Of a DNA stretch of 64,000 nucleotides, positions 1-11,500 are shown piece after piece. The translations under genes were made by a program, and so were the position numbers. The stretch comes from Cinclus cinclus. Taxonomy: Eukaryota > Chordata > Aves > Passeriformes > Cinclidae. The stretch spans positions 54,620,006 through 54,684,005 of the forward strand of contig NC_085047.1 in the NCBI RefSeq assembly GCF_963662255.1. The letters are read 5' to 3'. A model generated the notes under the pieces. That model ran no database searches, was not told where the DNA came from, and was given only the letters and a program-made list of their open reading frames with translations. The number at the start of each line of letters is the position of its first letter. Position 1 is the stretch's first letter.

Positions 1-660
1 CACCTCTACTTCTGTTGTGATTTAACATACAGGTTAAGACCAGTGACAGGAACTATCGGTGATGAACCTCAGATGTGAGGCAGAGACTTTTATTTCTTTT
101 GATTAAAAGCTTTTGATTAATACACTTACCATGAGGTTTCTTCTGAGAAAGGTTTCAATTTTAAAATGCCCCACACTGATGCAGTTGCTATAATTAATGT
201 GATTCTAGATCTGCGTTCTAGGTAAATGGGAATAAATGCTGTGGAAATAAATAATCAAGATATGAGTAGTCAGAAAATTCCCAAGCTGTGGTAGGAATGT
301 TATATGATAGTTATGCACAGGGCAAGGGAAGTGGACAGAGATTTTAGGTGTTCTCCTATTAAAAGGCATAGGAACAGCCTCAGGCTTCATTTTGTGAGAC
401 TTGCAGAGCCACCACATAAGTTTGCAGAGGCTCTGCCTCCTCATACCCCTCAGTTCCTGCGGGCTCCCTGGCCAAAATGAGGTTCCACTGTTTTCCTCAG
501 TTTGTTGAGGGGACAGTGGTGAGACAGATGGAGTGATCTAGACTCTTTTCTTCCTGTTTCTTTCTGTTTCTCATTTCTGTCTTGAATGTGACCTTGAATT
601 TAATCCATACTGCTAATGCAATTTTATTTTAATAGCATTTATGAATGATTTTACACCCAG

Positions 661-795
661 GTGGTGGTGTTACAAACTACAGTGAAAATAAGCCACGGAA
701 GCAGTGGAACAAGCAGCCCCCTCAGACCCTGATGGACATGCTCAGCAATGCAGATGTCAGCTTAGCATTTAAAACATACACAATTTATAAACCAG
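661..795 (+). CDS. NEK3: NEK3 exon with W-x3-P-x-TL module
   Basis: The frame stays open from a TGA just upstream of 645 to the donor CCAG|gtaaat. The acceptor is probably the CCCAG ending at 660; an alternative AG near 635 would include that in-frame TGA. The exon ends in phase 1. It encodes the [17 protein letters not shown] stretch conserved in NEK3. Confidence 0.8.
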
Positions 796-2207
796 GTAAA
801 TCCCCATTTTCTGGACATACACTTTTGCAAACAGGTTTATTAATAAAGGCTTTTTTAATATATATACATTGTCTCCTATGTATAAAGACTGTGCATCTCT
901 GTTCATATCACAACAGGCTAATTTTGGGGGTTTTTAAGTTTACCAAGTGAAATATGGACTTTAAAAAGCCAAGTTTGGAATTCATGAGTGATGATTGTAC
1001 ATCTCCACTACAGCTCTTCGTGATGGAATTGCACTTGCAGCTCAAGAGCTGAATGAGGTTGTGACAGACACAGACACCGCCTATGTCTTCCCTCCCACTG
1101 AGTTGTGTGTGTGGGTGTGTGTCTGTGTGTTAGGGAGGTGCAGGAAATGCACTGTAGCCCCATCAGGTAAGGCAGTGGTGCCCTGGTTTGAAGGCACGAT
1201 GGTCAGATGGCACTGCTGAAGACAGCTGCAGTTTACAGATGTTCACAGCCACAGTCAAAAATACATGTTCTGCACTTCAGTTGCCCTACTAGTTTATCTT
1301 CCCACCTAAAATAGGTAACAATCCTGGAATCTGCTACAAACTGGGGATGAATTAGAAAGTCTATTTTGTATTTAGTTTCTTAATAGTTTTACTTTAAAAA
1401 TTAAAATATTTTGATGACATTTTAATTTTTATGCTTTCAAAGCTTCTGAAAACATATTAAGAGGTCCACTTTCTGATGAAAGCGAAGCATCTGATGAAGT
1501 AGATGGTGAACATGAAGCTGTTGTCATAGATTCTGAGAGACTTGAACCTAGATCTGATGAAGATGACACGTACGTCCAAATTACGTCCTTGCATTTATGT
1601 TTTCTTTGGTTCCTCAATGGGATTTTTCTATAACAACATTCTCCTGGGAAAAAAATAGTATTTTTCTCAGCATCTAAATCCATCCCTCTCTTACATAATG
1701 AAATTTAAATTTAGTAGGATTTGATATTTTACAGTGTATGAACAAAAATGCTGTGATTTTTGGATGTGTGTGTGGTTTGGGGGTGGTTCTTAGATTCTCA
1801 GAAACTCACTTTGTGTCACTGTTTATTTTTGTGGCACCTAGAGGTGATTATATAGCCCTGTATTGCTGCAGTTCAGCTGCAGGCTGTCAATTATCAACAC
1901 ATTTGCAGTCTCTTAATATATTAATTTGTCTTTGCTTTTGATGAAACTTACTTTTGTGAATTCCATAGAGAACATCTATTGGTTCTTTAATCACAGTGGG
2001 GCAGGAAGTCTCCTGTGCTGATACTTTTAACATAATTCATCCTAATTACAGGGTAACTTCTTATGGGGAAAAAGAAACTAAAGATTTATAAAGTTGTATT
2101 TTGTTTTTCAAAATAACATTTTTTTGAAATCTATATTTAGGGACTTTGAGGAAGATGACCCAGACTGGGTGTCAGAACTGAAAATGGTATTGAAACAGTG
2201 TGACTGA
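661..2207 (+). CDS. NEK3: NEK3, 3' part (last three coding exons of a NIMA-related kinase)
   Basis: This is the C-terminal tail of NEK3, a serine/threonine kinase of the NIMA family. The kinase domain lies upstream of the window. The three exons join in phase (1, then 2). They read [29 protein letters not shown], then [27 protein letters not shown], then [14 protein letters not shown] and stop. Human NEK3, as I recall it, ends with the same succession ([46 protein letters not shown]), so the assignment is firm. The tail is acidic, with no membrane segment. Known NEK3 work links this C-terminal region to regulation of the kinase and to prolactin-receptor signalling; nothing here tests that. 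The neighbouring NEK5 carries the same module at its own end. Confidence 0.92.
1443..1569 (+). CDS. NEK3: NEK3 acidic exon ([12 protein letters not shown])
   Basis: The acceptor is TTTCAAAG and the donor is GACAC|gtacgt. The exon enters in phase 1 and leaves in phase 2. The product is rich in Asp, Glu and Ser and carries the [11 protein letters not shown] signature that recurs in NEK5 near 28.47 kb. Confidence 0.88.
2141..2207 (+). CDS. NEK3: NEK3 terminal coding exon
   Basis: The acceptor is ATATTTAG. The exon encodes [17 protein letters not shown] followed by five residues and a TGA at 2205-2207. The PDWVSEL motif matches the mammalian NEK3 end. Confidence 0.9.
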
Positions 2208-2350
2208 AAACCTGAATTTACCTACAATGAGTGAAGTTAAGTGTGCCGGTATCCAAGTTGTTAATAATTGGTTATTCATTAAGTAATTTCAATCAAAAAA
2301 TCTGAGTGGGCATGTTCTCTGTGTCTCAAAACTGAGGATGGAAAATGCAC

Positions 2351-2356
2351 AATAAA
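2351..2356 (+). terminator. NEK3 polyadenylation signal
   Basis: A canonical AATAAA lies about 145 bases after the NEK3 stop, followed by T-rich sequence. It is the first canonical hexamer after the stop. Confidence 0.6.
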
Positions 2357-2579
2357 CTTTTTTAGAACAAACGTTGTGATAATTGATAAAAGATCCGTGC
2401 TAACCATAAAAGCATTGGGATTTGTATAAACCAGGATACTTAGGTCTGAAATGAAGCATGGACATTAGATAGAGAAAATTATATGTGATTAAATCATTCT
2501 GTTTAAATCCCCTGTTATGAATATTGTGTTTTTTAGTAAATTGTATTTGATACCAGTTTGTAAAACAGGCGTTTCCCAC

Positions 2580-2690
2580 AGCCTGAAAGATATTGTAAAA
2601 TCAGATTTCCTGCCTTTGTATAATCAATTGCAGCCTGAAAGATTTTGCAATAGCAGATTTCCTGCCTTGGTGTAATCAATCCCAACCTAC
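2580..2690 (+). repeat. Imperfect tandem duplication, about 55-base unit
   Basis: Two adjacent blocks both begin CCTGAAAGAT and contain CAGATTTCCTGCCTT followed by TAATCAAT. They differ by a few substitutions and small indels. The block sits in sequence running to about 2,937 that ends with a TATATAAAA-like stretch. This could be an old LTR, but I see no convincing target-site duplication. Confidence 0.6.
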
Positions 2691-3117
2691 CTGTTAAGAC
2701 CAGACCCTCCATGTCTACTGTTCCTTATCTACCAAGACCACATGGCTGCTTAACAAACTGTCCAGAGACTACAAGGAAAACCATACTATGAAAAGGAGCT
2801 GCAAACCAAGGTTTGACGGAGCGTGGAGTGAGCAGTGACCCCTCACGTTCCCCAGCGCTGCTTGCTCCATCTATATAAAAAAAAGCAATCTAAATTTTGC
2901 TAAATATCGAGAGTTTGTTTCTCATTTATAATAACATGCAGACAGGTAAACAAGTCCATGTATTAAGTATGTTTGGAGTTGGTAATAGCTTTGCAGAAAT
3001 GTTCAGTTGAATTACAGCATTGTTCAAATTGTCCTCTTGTCATATCTCGAGGAGATGGTATAGCACTCTGAGAAGGTGTAAAGGTATTTTTCCTCAGTAC
3101 ATAATGAAATGCAGTAT

Positions 3118-3583
3118 TGTGGTGGGTTGATGCTGGGTGGATATCAGGTGCCACCAAAGCCTCTGCTGCTCCAGTCCTCAGTGGGAAGGGGAGAGAAAAT
3201 TTAATTAAAGGCTCAAGGGTCAAGATAAGCACAGGGAGAGATCACTCACCAGTTACTGTCACAGGCAAAAGAGACTTGACTTATTGACTTATTACCAGCC
3301 AAATCAGAGCAGAGTAATGAAACATAAACCCAAATTTTAGAACACTTTTCTCCCACCCTCCCTACTTCCTGGACTTAGTTTCATTTCACCGGTTAAGGCC
3401 GAGACCATCAACGATGGTGGTGGCGCCTCTGGGATGAGAGATCAGGGAAGGGGAGAAGGTGTGGGGGCATGGACGGGGACATGGAATGGCATTGGCTCTG
3501 TCAAACACGTGGGAAGCTTCTGGCAGATCCACCCCTGTAGCGTCTCCCTGCTGCCGAAACCCTGCCACATAAACCCAATACAT
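3118..3583 (+). repeat. Avian ERV-like dispersed repeat, internally deleted copy
   Basis: The block begins GGTGGGTTGATGCTGGGTGG and includes ACAGGGAGAGATCACTCACC. It ends with CATTGGCTCTGTC and ATAAACCCAATAC. I recall this text as part of a common avian retroviral LTR-type repeat whose middle is much longer. A second copy of its first part is at 11,972-12,092. The family name is not certain. It carries no gene. Confidence 0.55.
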
Positions 3584-4345
3584 ACATACATACATAACTG
3601 ATGTTTGAAGGGCACATTATGGGAAACATTTAGCTGTGATAAATAGGTGAGGCTTTACTTCGTGCGATTATTAATCCCCTGAAAACTTTTGAGACTGAAC
3701 GTTTGCCTTGATTCAGTGAAAAGAGTTTTTTATATGCCACTGCATATGTGAAAGGCAGCAATTGTATTCACGAATAAGGGCAAATTTTCTGACTTTGATC
3801 CGAAATTTTGCTGCAGAGAGTGCTATGGGCAATGTCAAGTTTCGGCTCTGTTCTGGTAACTGGGTAATAAATAGACACTTTACAAGAAAAATGTGGCAAG
3901 GGAGAGCACAAATGCTCTTGGCAGAGCTCTGGGGCAGCTGTCCCGGACTATGTCCCCGTAATAAATAATTTTAGGAATAATGCACAAGGAAAGCTTTAGG
4001 AAATCTGTAGTTCTGGTGTGCAGCCAGTCATTACCTCACCTCCCCTACTGCACACAGGCCGGTACGTGAGTCTCCACCAAGGATTCAAGACGTTGAGGCA
4101 GTGGAGATTTCCTTCCGGGCCGCCCCACTCCTTGCACTACCCACGCAAACCACACGTCCGTGTCCGTGGGAGGGAGGGGCGGTTCGTGCCAGGGAAACAA
4201 GACTCCCGCCGCTCCCGAACGTTGCTGCACACGCCGCTCCACCTGCGGGGCCGGCTCCTCCCCGCGGCCCGGCGGGCTCCGGAGGCGGCTGAGGGCTCCT
4301 GCGCAGGTACCGCGTCCCCCCGGCCGCTGCCGGGGCAGGGACGGC

Positions 4346-4380
4346 CGAGCCGAGCCGAGCCGAGCCGAGCCGAGCCGAGC
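4346..4380 (+). repeat. Pentanucleotide array (CGAGC)n
   Basis: Seven perfect CGAGC units lie inside the CpG island, followed by a degraded unit. This array is about 70 bases upstream of a second, different pentamer array. Confidence 0.95.
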
Positions 4381-4440
4381 CAGGCCGGGCCGAGCAGGTC
4401 CGCAGGGCAGGGAGGACCCGGCGAGGGCTGCCCGGCGGCG

Positions 4441-4505
4441 CGTCCTGTCCCGTCCCGTCCCGTCCCGTCCCGTCCCGTCCCGTCCCGTCCCGTCCCGTCC
4501 CGTCG
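4441..4505 (+). repeat. Pentanucleotide array (CGTCC)n; GGGAC on the minus strand
   Basis: Ten perfect CGTCC units (4451-4500) are flanked by CGTCC, TGTCC and a partial CGTCG. The minus strand reads (GGGAC)n, that is, runs of three G spaced by two bases, which fits the general G-quadruplex pattern. Confidence 0.95.
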
Positions 4506-5445
4506 CCATGGGGACGCAGGGCGGCCCTGCCCGGGCACACCACGGTGTGTCCTCCCCGGCCGAGCAGCGCCCGGGGCCCGCGGGACTCGGGGCGGGCCCC
4601 GCCGCCATCCCCAGCTCCCCTGTGGATGCGCCCCGCTGGATGCGGGGCTGAGCCCGGGCGGAGCGCACCCTGCCGGGGCATCTGTCCCGAGTGCCGCCTC
4701 TCCCTGCGGCTGCCGGCAGGAGCTGGCTCTGACCCCGACACCCAAATCCCGAACGTCCCAAGTGCCTGCTGGCACTGCCGGCTGCTGGGGCTCGGAGCGT
4801 GTTGCAGAGCTTGCCTGGCGGGGACCGTCTGGTGCCGGAGCTCATCTCCCTTGCTAAAGCTCAGGACAACTAGCAGGAACAGTTTTGTAGTGTTCGCTCG
4901 TGTTTAGGCGTGCAGCTTTGCCTATGGAAGGAACCACTGCAAGCACCCAGTGACATCAGTGCTCCTCGCAGAGGTTTCCGGACTGCCGCTGATGCCTGAC
5001 TTCACTTGGCCGTGGTCTCCTGCGGCTTTTCATTTTGCTGCCAACGTTAGATCACACTAGTATGAACTGAATCAATATGGAATAGATTATTTTTTCCCAT
5101 TAAAAGATCAATTCTACAGTATTCCACTCGTGAAATAACATCACATTTTACAAAATCATGTCCTAATCCTGCACAGTACTCTTATTTCCTTCTCATGCAT
5201 TAACTTTAGGGTGCACTGTGCATTCCTTTAGGAGACACTCGTAAACTTGCTGCTTATTAAAAGTTAAGATCTGCGGTAATTTGCATACTTCCAGGATATA
5301 ATATTTTTAGGAAGAATCAACCACAGTAACGTTACAAAAAGTAATAAAAATTACAGTCTTAAAAGGTAGTGTCTATTTCAGTAGCACCAATTCACGTTAA
5401 AGCACTGCCTATTTGCACTACTAATTTGAGGAATTTTTATTTTAG

Positions 5446-5586
5446 TCACCGCTCCAAGACGAATACATCATGGATAAGTATGAAGTCATTAAACAAATTG
5501 GAGAAGGATCTTTTGGCAAAATATTCTTGGCAAAAGGAAAAATGGATAATGAGCAGTGTGTTATCAAAGAGATCAATTTAACTAAG
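5446..5586 (+). CDS. NEK5: NEK5 coding exon 1 (start codon, glycine loop)
   Basis: The acceptor is TTTTAG. After 24 untranslated bases the ATG at 5470 opens [17 protein letters not shown], which aligns with the human start MDKYDVIK. The exon carries the ATP-binding glycine loop and the VIKEIN lysine. The donor CTAAG|gtaaac leaves phase 0 after codon 39. Confidence 0.95.
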
Positions 5587-8500
5587 GTAAACCAACAAAA
5601 CCTGAATTGCATTTACCAGATTGTGCTACTCGCATTTAGCTGGGTATGAACTTAGGTTATATTTTATCTACTTTGTAGCTCCATCTCAATTATGTAGAGC
5701 TAAGCTTTCCAAAGACTATATTCTTTGCTAATTTATTATTTTAAGAACATAGATTAAATACATATTTTGATATTAAATCTTTGCTTCTTACTGCATTTTT
5801 GTTCTTTTCAAAGCTTCTTTCTGCCTACAGTGTGTGGCACTGCCTAATTCCAATTCTGTAATTGTTGATTCAACTATGATGAAAATATTGCCACTAAAAT
5901 CACAATTCTTTGGTAAATTTCTCTGAGCTTTTTAATTTCCTTGTTTCCCACATCCATATTTTCAGACATGAGTAATTCACAGTGGAGTCCTTCCAGTTCT
6001 CATTTATGTTTATGGCAGTTCCATTCATCTCATCTGATTTTAAGTTTCCATTCTGTTGCTGTCAGCACTTGAGCTGACACCCTTTCAAGGAGAATAAGAG
6101 AATTAAAACTTTTTAGGAAGCTGTTGATAACGTGTTTTAGATTTCTGATTTAGGAGCTCAGTTGGGCATTGAAACTTCTGTCTTCCCACTGACTAGAGGC
6201 AGTTTAGGGCTGCTTGCTCAGGTGTTAAGGGAATACCATGGCTCTATCTGGTTCCATAAAGGCAATTAAAATCTCTGTGATTTCAATACAGGGTTTTTAA
6301 CAGTCAGTTTCAACGAGTGCCTACATGCTTTTGACAGGTCTGTTGCTATTCTGGGCCACCCCAGTGAATTTCTAATACATTAGAAAATTACAGTAGAAGA
6401 AAGGGTTCTAGAAAGAGCTGTATGTATTCCAGATTCAAACCTGGAAGAGCTCATACATTAATAATGACAGCTAAATGAAAAGATAGATAGCTTCTCTCTC
6501 TGCTCATGACCAATAAACCGCATGCATTTCTAATCTTAGATTTTGATGTACAGCTAGAAGAATGGCTGCTAATGAAATATTACTGTGAATCCCAGTTGTT
6601 CAAAAATCAGAAGCTGGAGGCAGAAACTTGCTACTTTGAAGTCAAAAGATTTTTTTTTATATAGTAGAGTGTGTTTTACCCAGTTACTGATTTTTTAATC
6701 TTTAGGGATTACATTTCAAAAATATTTCTTAAGAATGAGAGTTAGAAACTTTATAAATCTAAGAGGACATTTTGAAGGATAGATACTCAGAGAAATTAAT
6801 TTTTAAGTAGTATTGATGGAAGTGTGGTCATAATAAACTAAATGGAAGTTTTCCATTAATGTAACATGGCACAGAGTTTGCCTGAAGTGTTACAACAACA
6901 AGTAACACCAGTAAAATGAAGGATTTTTTTCTTTTTACTTTGATCTTTTGACATCATCTCTGTTAACGTTACAGAGTCATCTACATCCATACTCTTCAAA
7001 TTCCTAAAGGACTTCTTTAACTTTAGAGTTCAAATCCTTAACTTAAGTTTAAAGGTATATATTTACCTGTTTGTAAAATGTCAAAATTGGGTTTGACTGC
7101 AGTAATGTTCCAATACACTTTCAAACATACACTGCAAATTTATTCTTTATGTGATATATACTTCATGTTTTATGATGTTTCTACATTGTCTTGGTACACT
7201 GTATTTTTGTATTAGTGGGAATAGTTTGGTAATGATGTAACTTTTTGAAAAGGGTTAAATGTATCATTGCTAGCATTTAGTTTCTTAATTCTCTGTAGAT
7301 GCCTGTGAAAGAAAAAGAAGCCTCTGAGAAAGAAGTCATTCTGCTGGCCAAGATGAAGCATGCAAATATCGTAACCTTCTATGCTTCTTTGCAAGGTTTA
7401 CTTTTAAACTTTCTGTTTTAATTGTGGTGAAAGGAGTGGAAGGCAGGAAACCTACCCTGCTAGTGGTGACCACCCTTAGCCCTGTTCCTAATGCCTTACT
7501 TAAATGTGGGTAAAGGTCTCAACTAGAAATGGGCATGAGGCATCAAATTCAAGCATCGCTTCCTTTTTTCACACGTGTGAGTGGGTGCTTGGAATGGATC
7601 CTGGATCCTGAGGTGTCTGTACTGTACAAGTTGAACTTTAGTCGTGATTTTTTTATGGGAGTCCAAAGTTTTATGGGTATTTTCTAGGAGTTTCAACAGA
7701 AGAGAGCATTTGAGTAAAGCATGGAACAGACTGATCAAATAGGACAAAAGGCTAATGAAATAGGCAAGAAATAGAATGATCATGATCTGACCTCAGGTTC
7801 ATCTTTATTTTTTTATCCCCATCATGTACATATGACATTATATGGTTATGATACATGCATCACATATGCATGCACATATATATACATACTTATGTATGCA
7901 TATACATAGACACAGACAAAACAGGCAAGCACATAAAAGGCCATTAAATAGAAATGCAATCTATAAATACATCTGAAAATGTATTTCAGCATCTGGAATG
8001 TAAAAACAGTGTTGGCATTTCATACATTGAAACAGCACTATCTTTCCAGTGATCCAATATCAATCTCATAATGCTATGCTAGTCTTTTTTCTTCAGATGT
8101 ATTTTGAATTGTCACTCAAGGATAAATAATTCTTCAGGACTGAAACAAATAGAAGGAATTCTATTCACCAGGAAATCAAATTCCCTGTATTTATTTTTCC
8201 TTTGATATCTGCCATAAGCAGTGCCTTATGCAATAAAAGCTGTAGTTGCAGCTTCTGTTCAAATTGTTGTCTGTGACCAGGACTGTAAATGTTTTAGGGG
8301 ACATGTACATCAAATAGTCTTCTGACGCCAGAAAGGTAAGAATAGGTTGAATTTTTATATTAAGCAGGCCTTGCTGGTTTTTTGGGTTTTTTTTGCTTTT
8401 TGGATATTGTCTACTTTTAACCTTTCCCCTAAGCCTTACTGCATACTTAGAGCAAAAAACCTGAACTTCGAAGCATTCTGCTGAGCTTCCTGTGAGAGCA

Positions 8501-11500
8501 TCTGTCAGTGTGGTCTTTTGAGGATTTCCTCATATATTTAATATTTTGCTGAATCTCCATTTAAATATATTTTCACATCCTATTTTTGCATCAGGTTTCA
8601 CTAGAAGTATCCATTTTTTCTCAGTTGTTCTTTGAAATGGATTAGTAGGTAGAAGTTAACTGCTACCTCTTGAAAGAAGGACCATAAAAATAAAAATAAG
8701 TTGTTGCTGTGATAATGAATAATACAGGAATAAAGGCAAAATTATGATTTTCCTTTCAGAAAAGAACAAACTATATATTGTGATGGAATACTGTGATGGT
8801 GGAGATTTAATGAAGAGGATAAATATGCAGCATGGAGTGCTGTTTGATGAGGACCAGGTGAAAGATTTTCTTTAAAGTGGAGAACATAAATGAGACACAT
8901 TTCAATTATTCAGTAATGACTGAACTTTTAAAGAAAACTTTGTTAATTTTAGTTGGAGTGTAGGAAGGCTTTTTAGCACTCTTTAAGATCTGAAATTAAT
9001 TCATTAACAGTATGATGATGACTTTTTAAATGCCCCCTTCCTCCTATTGCTCTTTGCATTGTAGATGTACTTTTTCTTTACATTAGTAAAATACCCATTA
9101 AACCATGAAGATCTTCTTTTAAATAATGCTTTCCAATTATGGGGAGGATGTATTATATATGAATTCTTAATTTCTTGGTGCTATTTGGATTACGACATAG
9201 CCTCCTTTATGCTGAAGTCTTTGGTAAATCTCTCCTTCATTTCATTTTGGTCAAAACTTCTCTGATGCCATTTAGATTGTTAAATCAGCACGGAGAAACA
9301 AGCCCAGATATGACTGCTTTTGGGCCATGTTAATGTATATTTTATTTTGTAAATAGGTGAGTATAAGTATTGCAATTCACAGAAGTAGAATTTCACACTA
9401 ATCCTTATTTACTCCTTTATTTTTTTACTTACTCTTAGCTTTCTGAAGGAAATTTTCTTTATGTAGGAATTAGTGGATTGAACTCTGGGGTTATTTAGTC
9501 ATAAATAAAATATACTTTTGCAGGTACAATGAAATTTTGCTTAGAAACCAAGGAGATAGTATCCAACCTGCTAGTGGAAATATACTCTAAGGCATAAAAT
9601 TGAAGAAAAAAAAGTATTGTGACTTTTCTTTTTGTTTTAGTAGTAAAAGAGAAGCTCCTTCTCCTGGTGGAGATGTCAGTTGAAAGTGAATTACTGGTTC
9701 AGTAATAATGAATTTTAAGATCCTATTGGGAGTCATTCTAGAGGCAGAGAGAACATGAAATGAAATAAAGAGAGGACAAACCCACAGATCATGAAAGCAC
9801 AAAGGAGAGAACCAACACAGAAACCCCTTGACAATGACACAGAATAATACATATCCAAAGCAAGGCAAAAGAAATACAGACAGGAGAATGAATTACAGAA
9901 ACTAATACCATATCTGCTGATCAAAGAAACTAAAGAAAATTTTCCCAATTTAACATAATAGTATTAAAATATTTTTATATTTTCAAATGTACTTCTGAGA
10001 AAGCCTCATTTGTGCTATCAGCCCTAATCAGGAAATCATCTTTTTAATGCCAAACATTGCTAAATAGAAGGTTCTCTATTACTTGAATCAAAGTCTTTCA
10101 TCTGCATGAATTTTCCTAAACAGAGAAGTATATCAGCAGGTTATAGTTTTGTTTCTGAATTTAGTCCAAAAGGCCATTAAGAAGACATGTCTATATTGGA
10201 AGTTAAATATATGTTTGAAAGCTGTACTGGATCAGGATAAAGGATAAACACGTGTGCTTACTTATTATGCAAGTTTCTTCATAGCTTTCTTCTTTCATAA
10301 CATTTCAGTCCTTTTTTTTTTTTCTCCTTTTTTTTTTTTTTTGTGTGTGTGCACCTGGACCACATTCAGTAGCACTGCAAATACTACTGCTGCGTGGTAT
10401 GAGTTCCATCACTGAGGATTAAGAAGCCACTTCCCAATTCTGTCTTAGTTATTTACACTCCCTTTCTTCTTAAAAAATGTCTATTATTCTTACTTTCCTT
10501 TGGCATGATTCTTCAGTCCCTGTTCAAGTGTATGTCCTGGCACAGTCAGGGAAAACTTGATGGGGATAAGGGAAGTAGGGTAGGTATCTATTCCCGTTTA
10601 GTTTAGTGGTAGCACTAAATGGAAAGGAAAAGTCTATGGCATTAGCTTTAAAAATACATTTTTTACTGGTTTACATTGTATATATTCTATATATTTTAGA
10701 TTTTGTTGTTGTCTTTATTTTATATATTTCAGGAAGATGCCCCATTACAGTCACACAGATTTATAGGTACTTGTCTGTAACTTTCATTGTAGATTCTCAG
10801 TTGGTTTGTGCAGATCTCCTTGGGCTTGAAGCATATTCATGACAAGAAGATTTTACACAGAGATGTAAAAGCACAGGTACTAAAAGTGGTACTGGAGAGG
10901 GGGTTGTTTTGTCCTGTGAAACATATGTTTAAGAAGTTCTGCTATCTTTCATTATCACATACTGTTTTTGGGTTTATTTGCAGAATGTTCTTCTTAGCAA
11001 TAATGGAAAGGTAGCAAAGCTTGGAGACTTTGGCATAGCAAGACAGTTGAACAGGTAAGCTCAGTTTTTAATCAGTCTGTGACCTGCACAGAAGAGGAAT
11101 ATTTGTGAGTGTCCAGAATGCAACCTGAACATGCAAATTGTTTGTGGACTGTGCTTGCTCAAGAGGTCTGGGATACAAATGGTCTGATGCTACATTTTCT
11201 CCTGTTATCCTAGAACGTGCCATCCTGCCTGGAACCACAGATGTATGTAGCCTAGTAACTGAACTTCTAGTAACTGAACTGGACTTCTGCTAGGTGTAGG
11301 ACATAGGGTGAAGCAGCTACAGCCTTTGCCTATTGTCTGTGGAACTGACAAGAAGCGATTCTTGAGGCACAGTTGCTGCCCATGCAGCTATTGATAATAA
11401 CTTCTGTTACCTCATAAAAACAAAAGTGAAGAGCATTTAAAACTAAAGAGAGAGTAAAGGAAGAGGGTTTGGACATGTGTGTCCTCCAAGTTGGAGCCTC

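Larger units (their letters stand above)
2357..4100. other. NEK3-NEK5 intergenic region
   Basis: No coding exon is recognisable. The stretch holds a diverged repeat with an internal near-duplication of about 55 bases (2,580-2,690), an ERV-like dispersed repeat (about 3,118-3,583), a short TACA run (3,578-3,596), and then apparently unique sequence leading into the CpG island. Confidence 0.6.
4100..4870 (+). promoter_or_regulatory. CpG island, probable NEK5 promoter and 5' UTR exon
   Basis: The region is strongly GC-rich and CpG-dense between AT-rich flanks, and lies about 0.6-1.4 kb upstream of the NEK5 start exon. A possible first-exon donor is GCGCAG|gtaccg at 4306/4307. The first coding exon has 24 untranslated bases after its acceptor, so at least one upstream untranslated exon is required, and this island is the natural place for it. 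Long overlapping open frames on both strands here follow from the base composition and repeats and are not genes. The transcription start cannot be read from sequence alone. Confidence 0.7.

Noticed and set aside
1..660. Further NEK3 exon or regulatory element at the left edge
   Set aside because: The acceptor-like AACATACAG near position 32 is followed by in-frame stops in each plausible phase; nothing else stands out.
995..1219. Exon-like stretch after an acceptor-like CACTACAG ([17 protein letters not shown])
   Set aside because: NEK3 exons on either side join in phase without it, the human protein has nothing corresponding, and the frame runs into a TG-repeat with no donor.
4018..4907. 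Several long overlapping open frames on both strands (up to 279 codons)
   Set aside because: They lie wholly within the CpG island and its pentamer arrays. GC-rich sequence has few stops, and the products are repetitive Pro/Ser/Arg or Gly/Asp/Arg strings with no domain.
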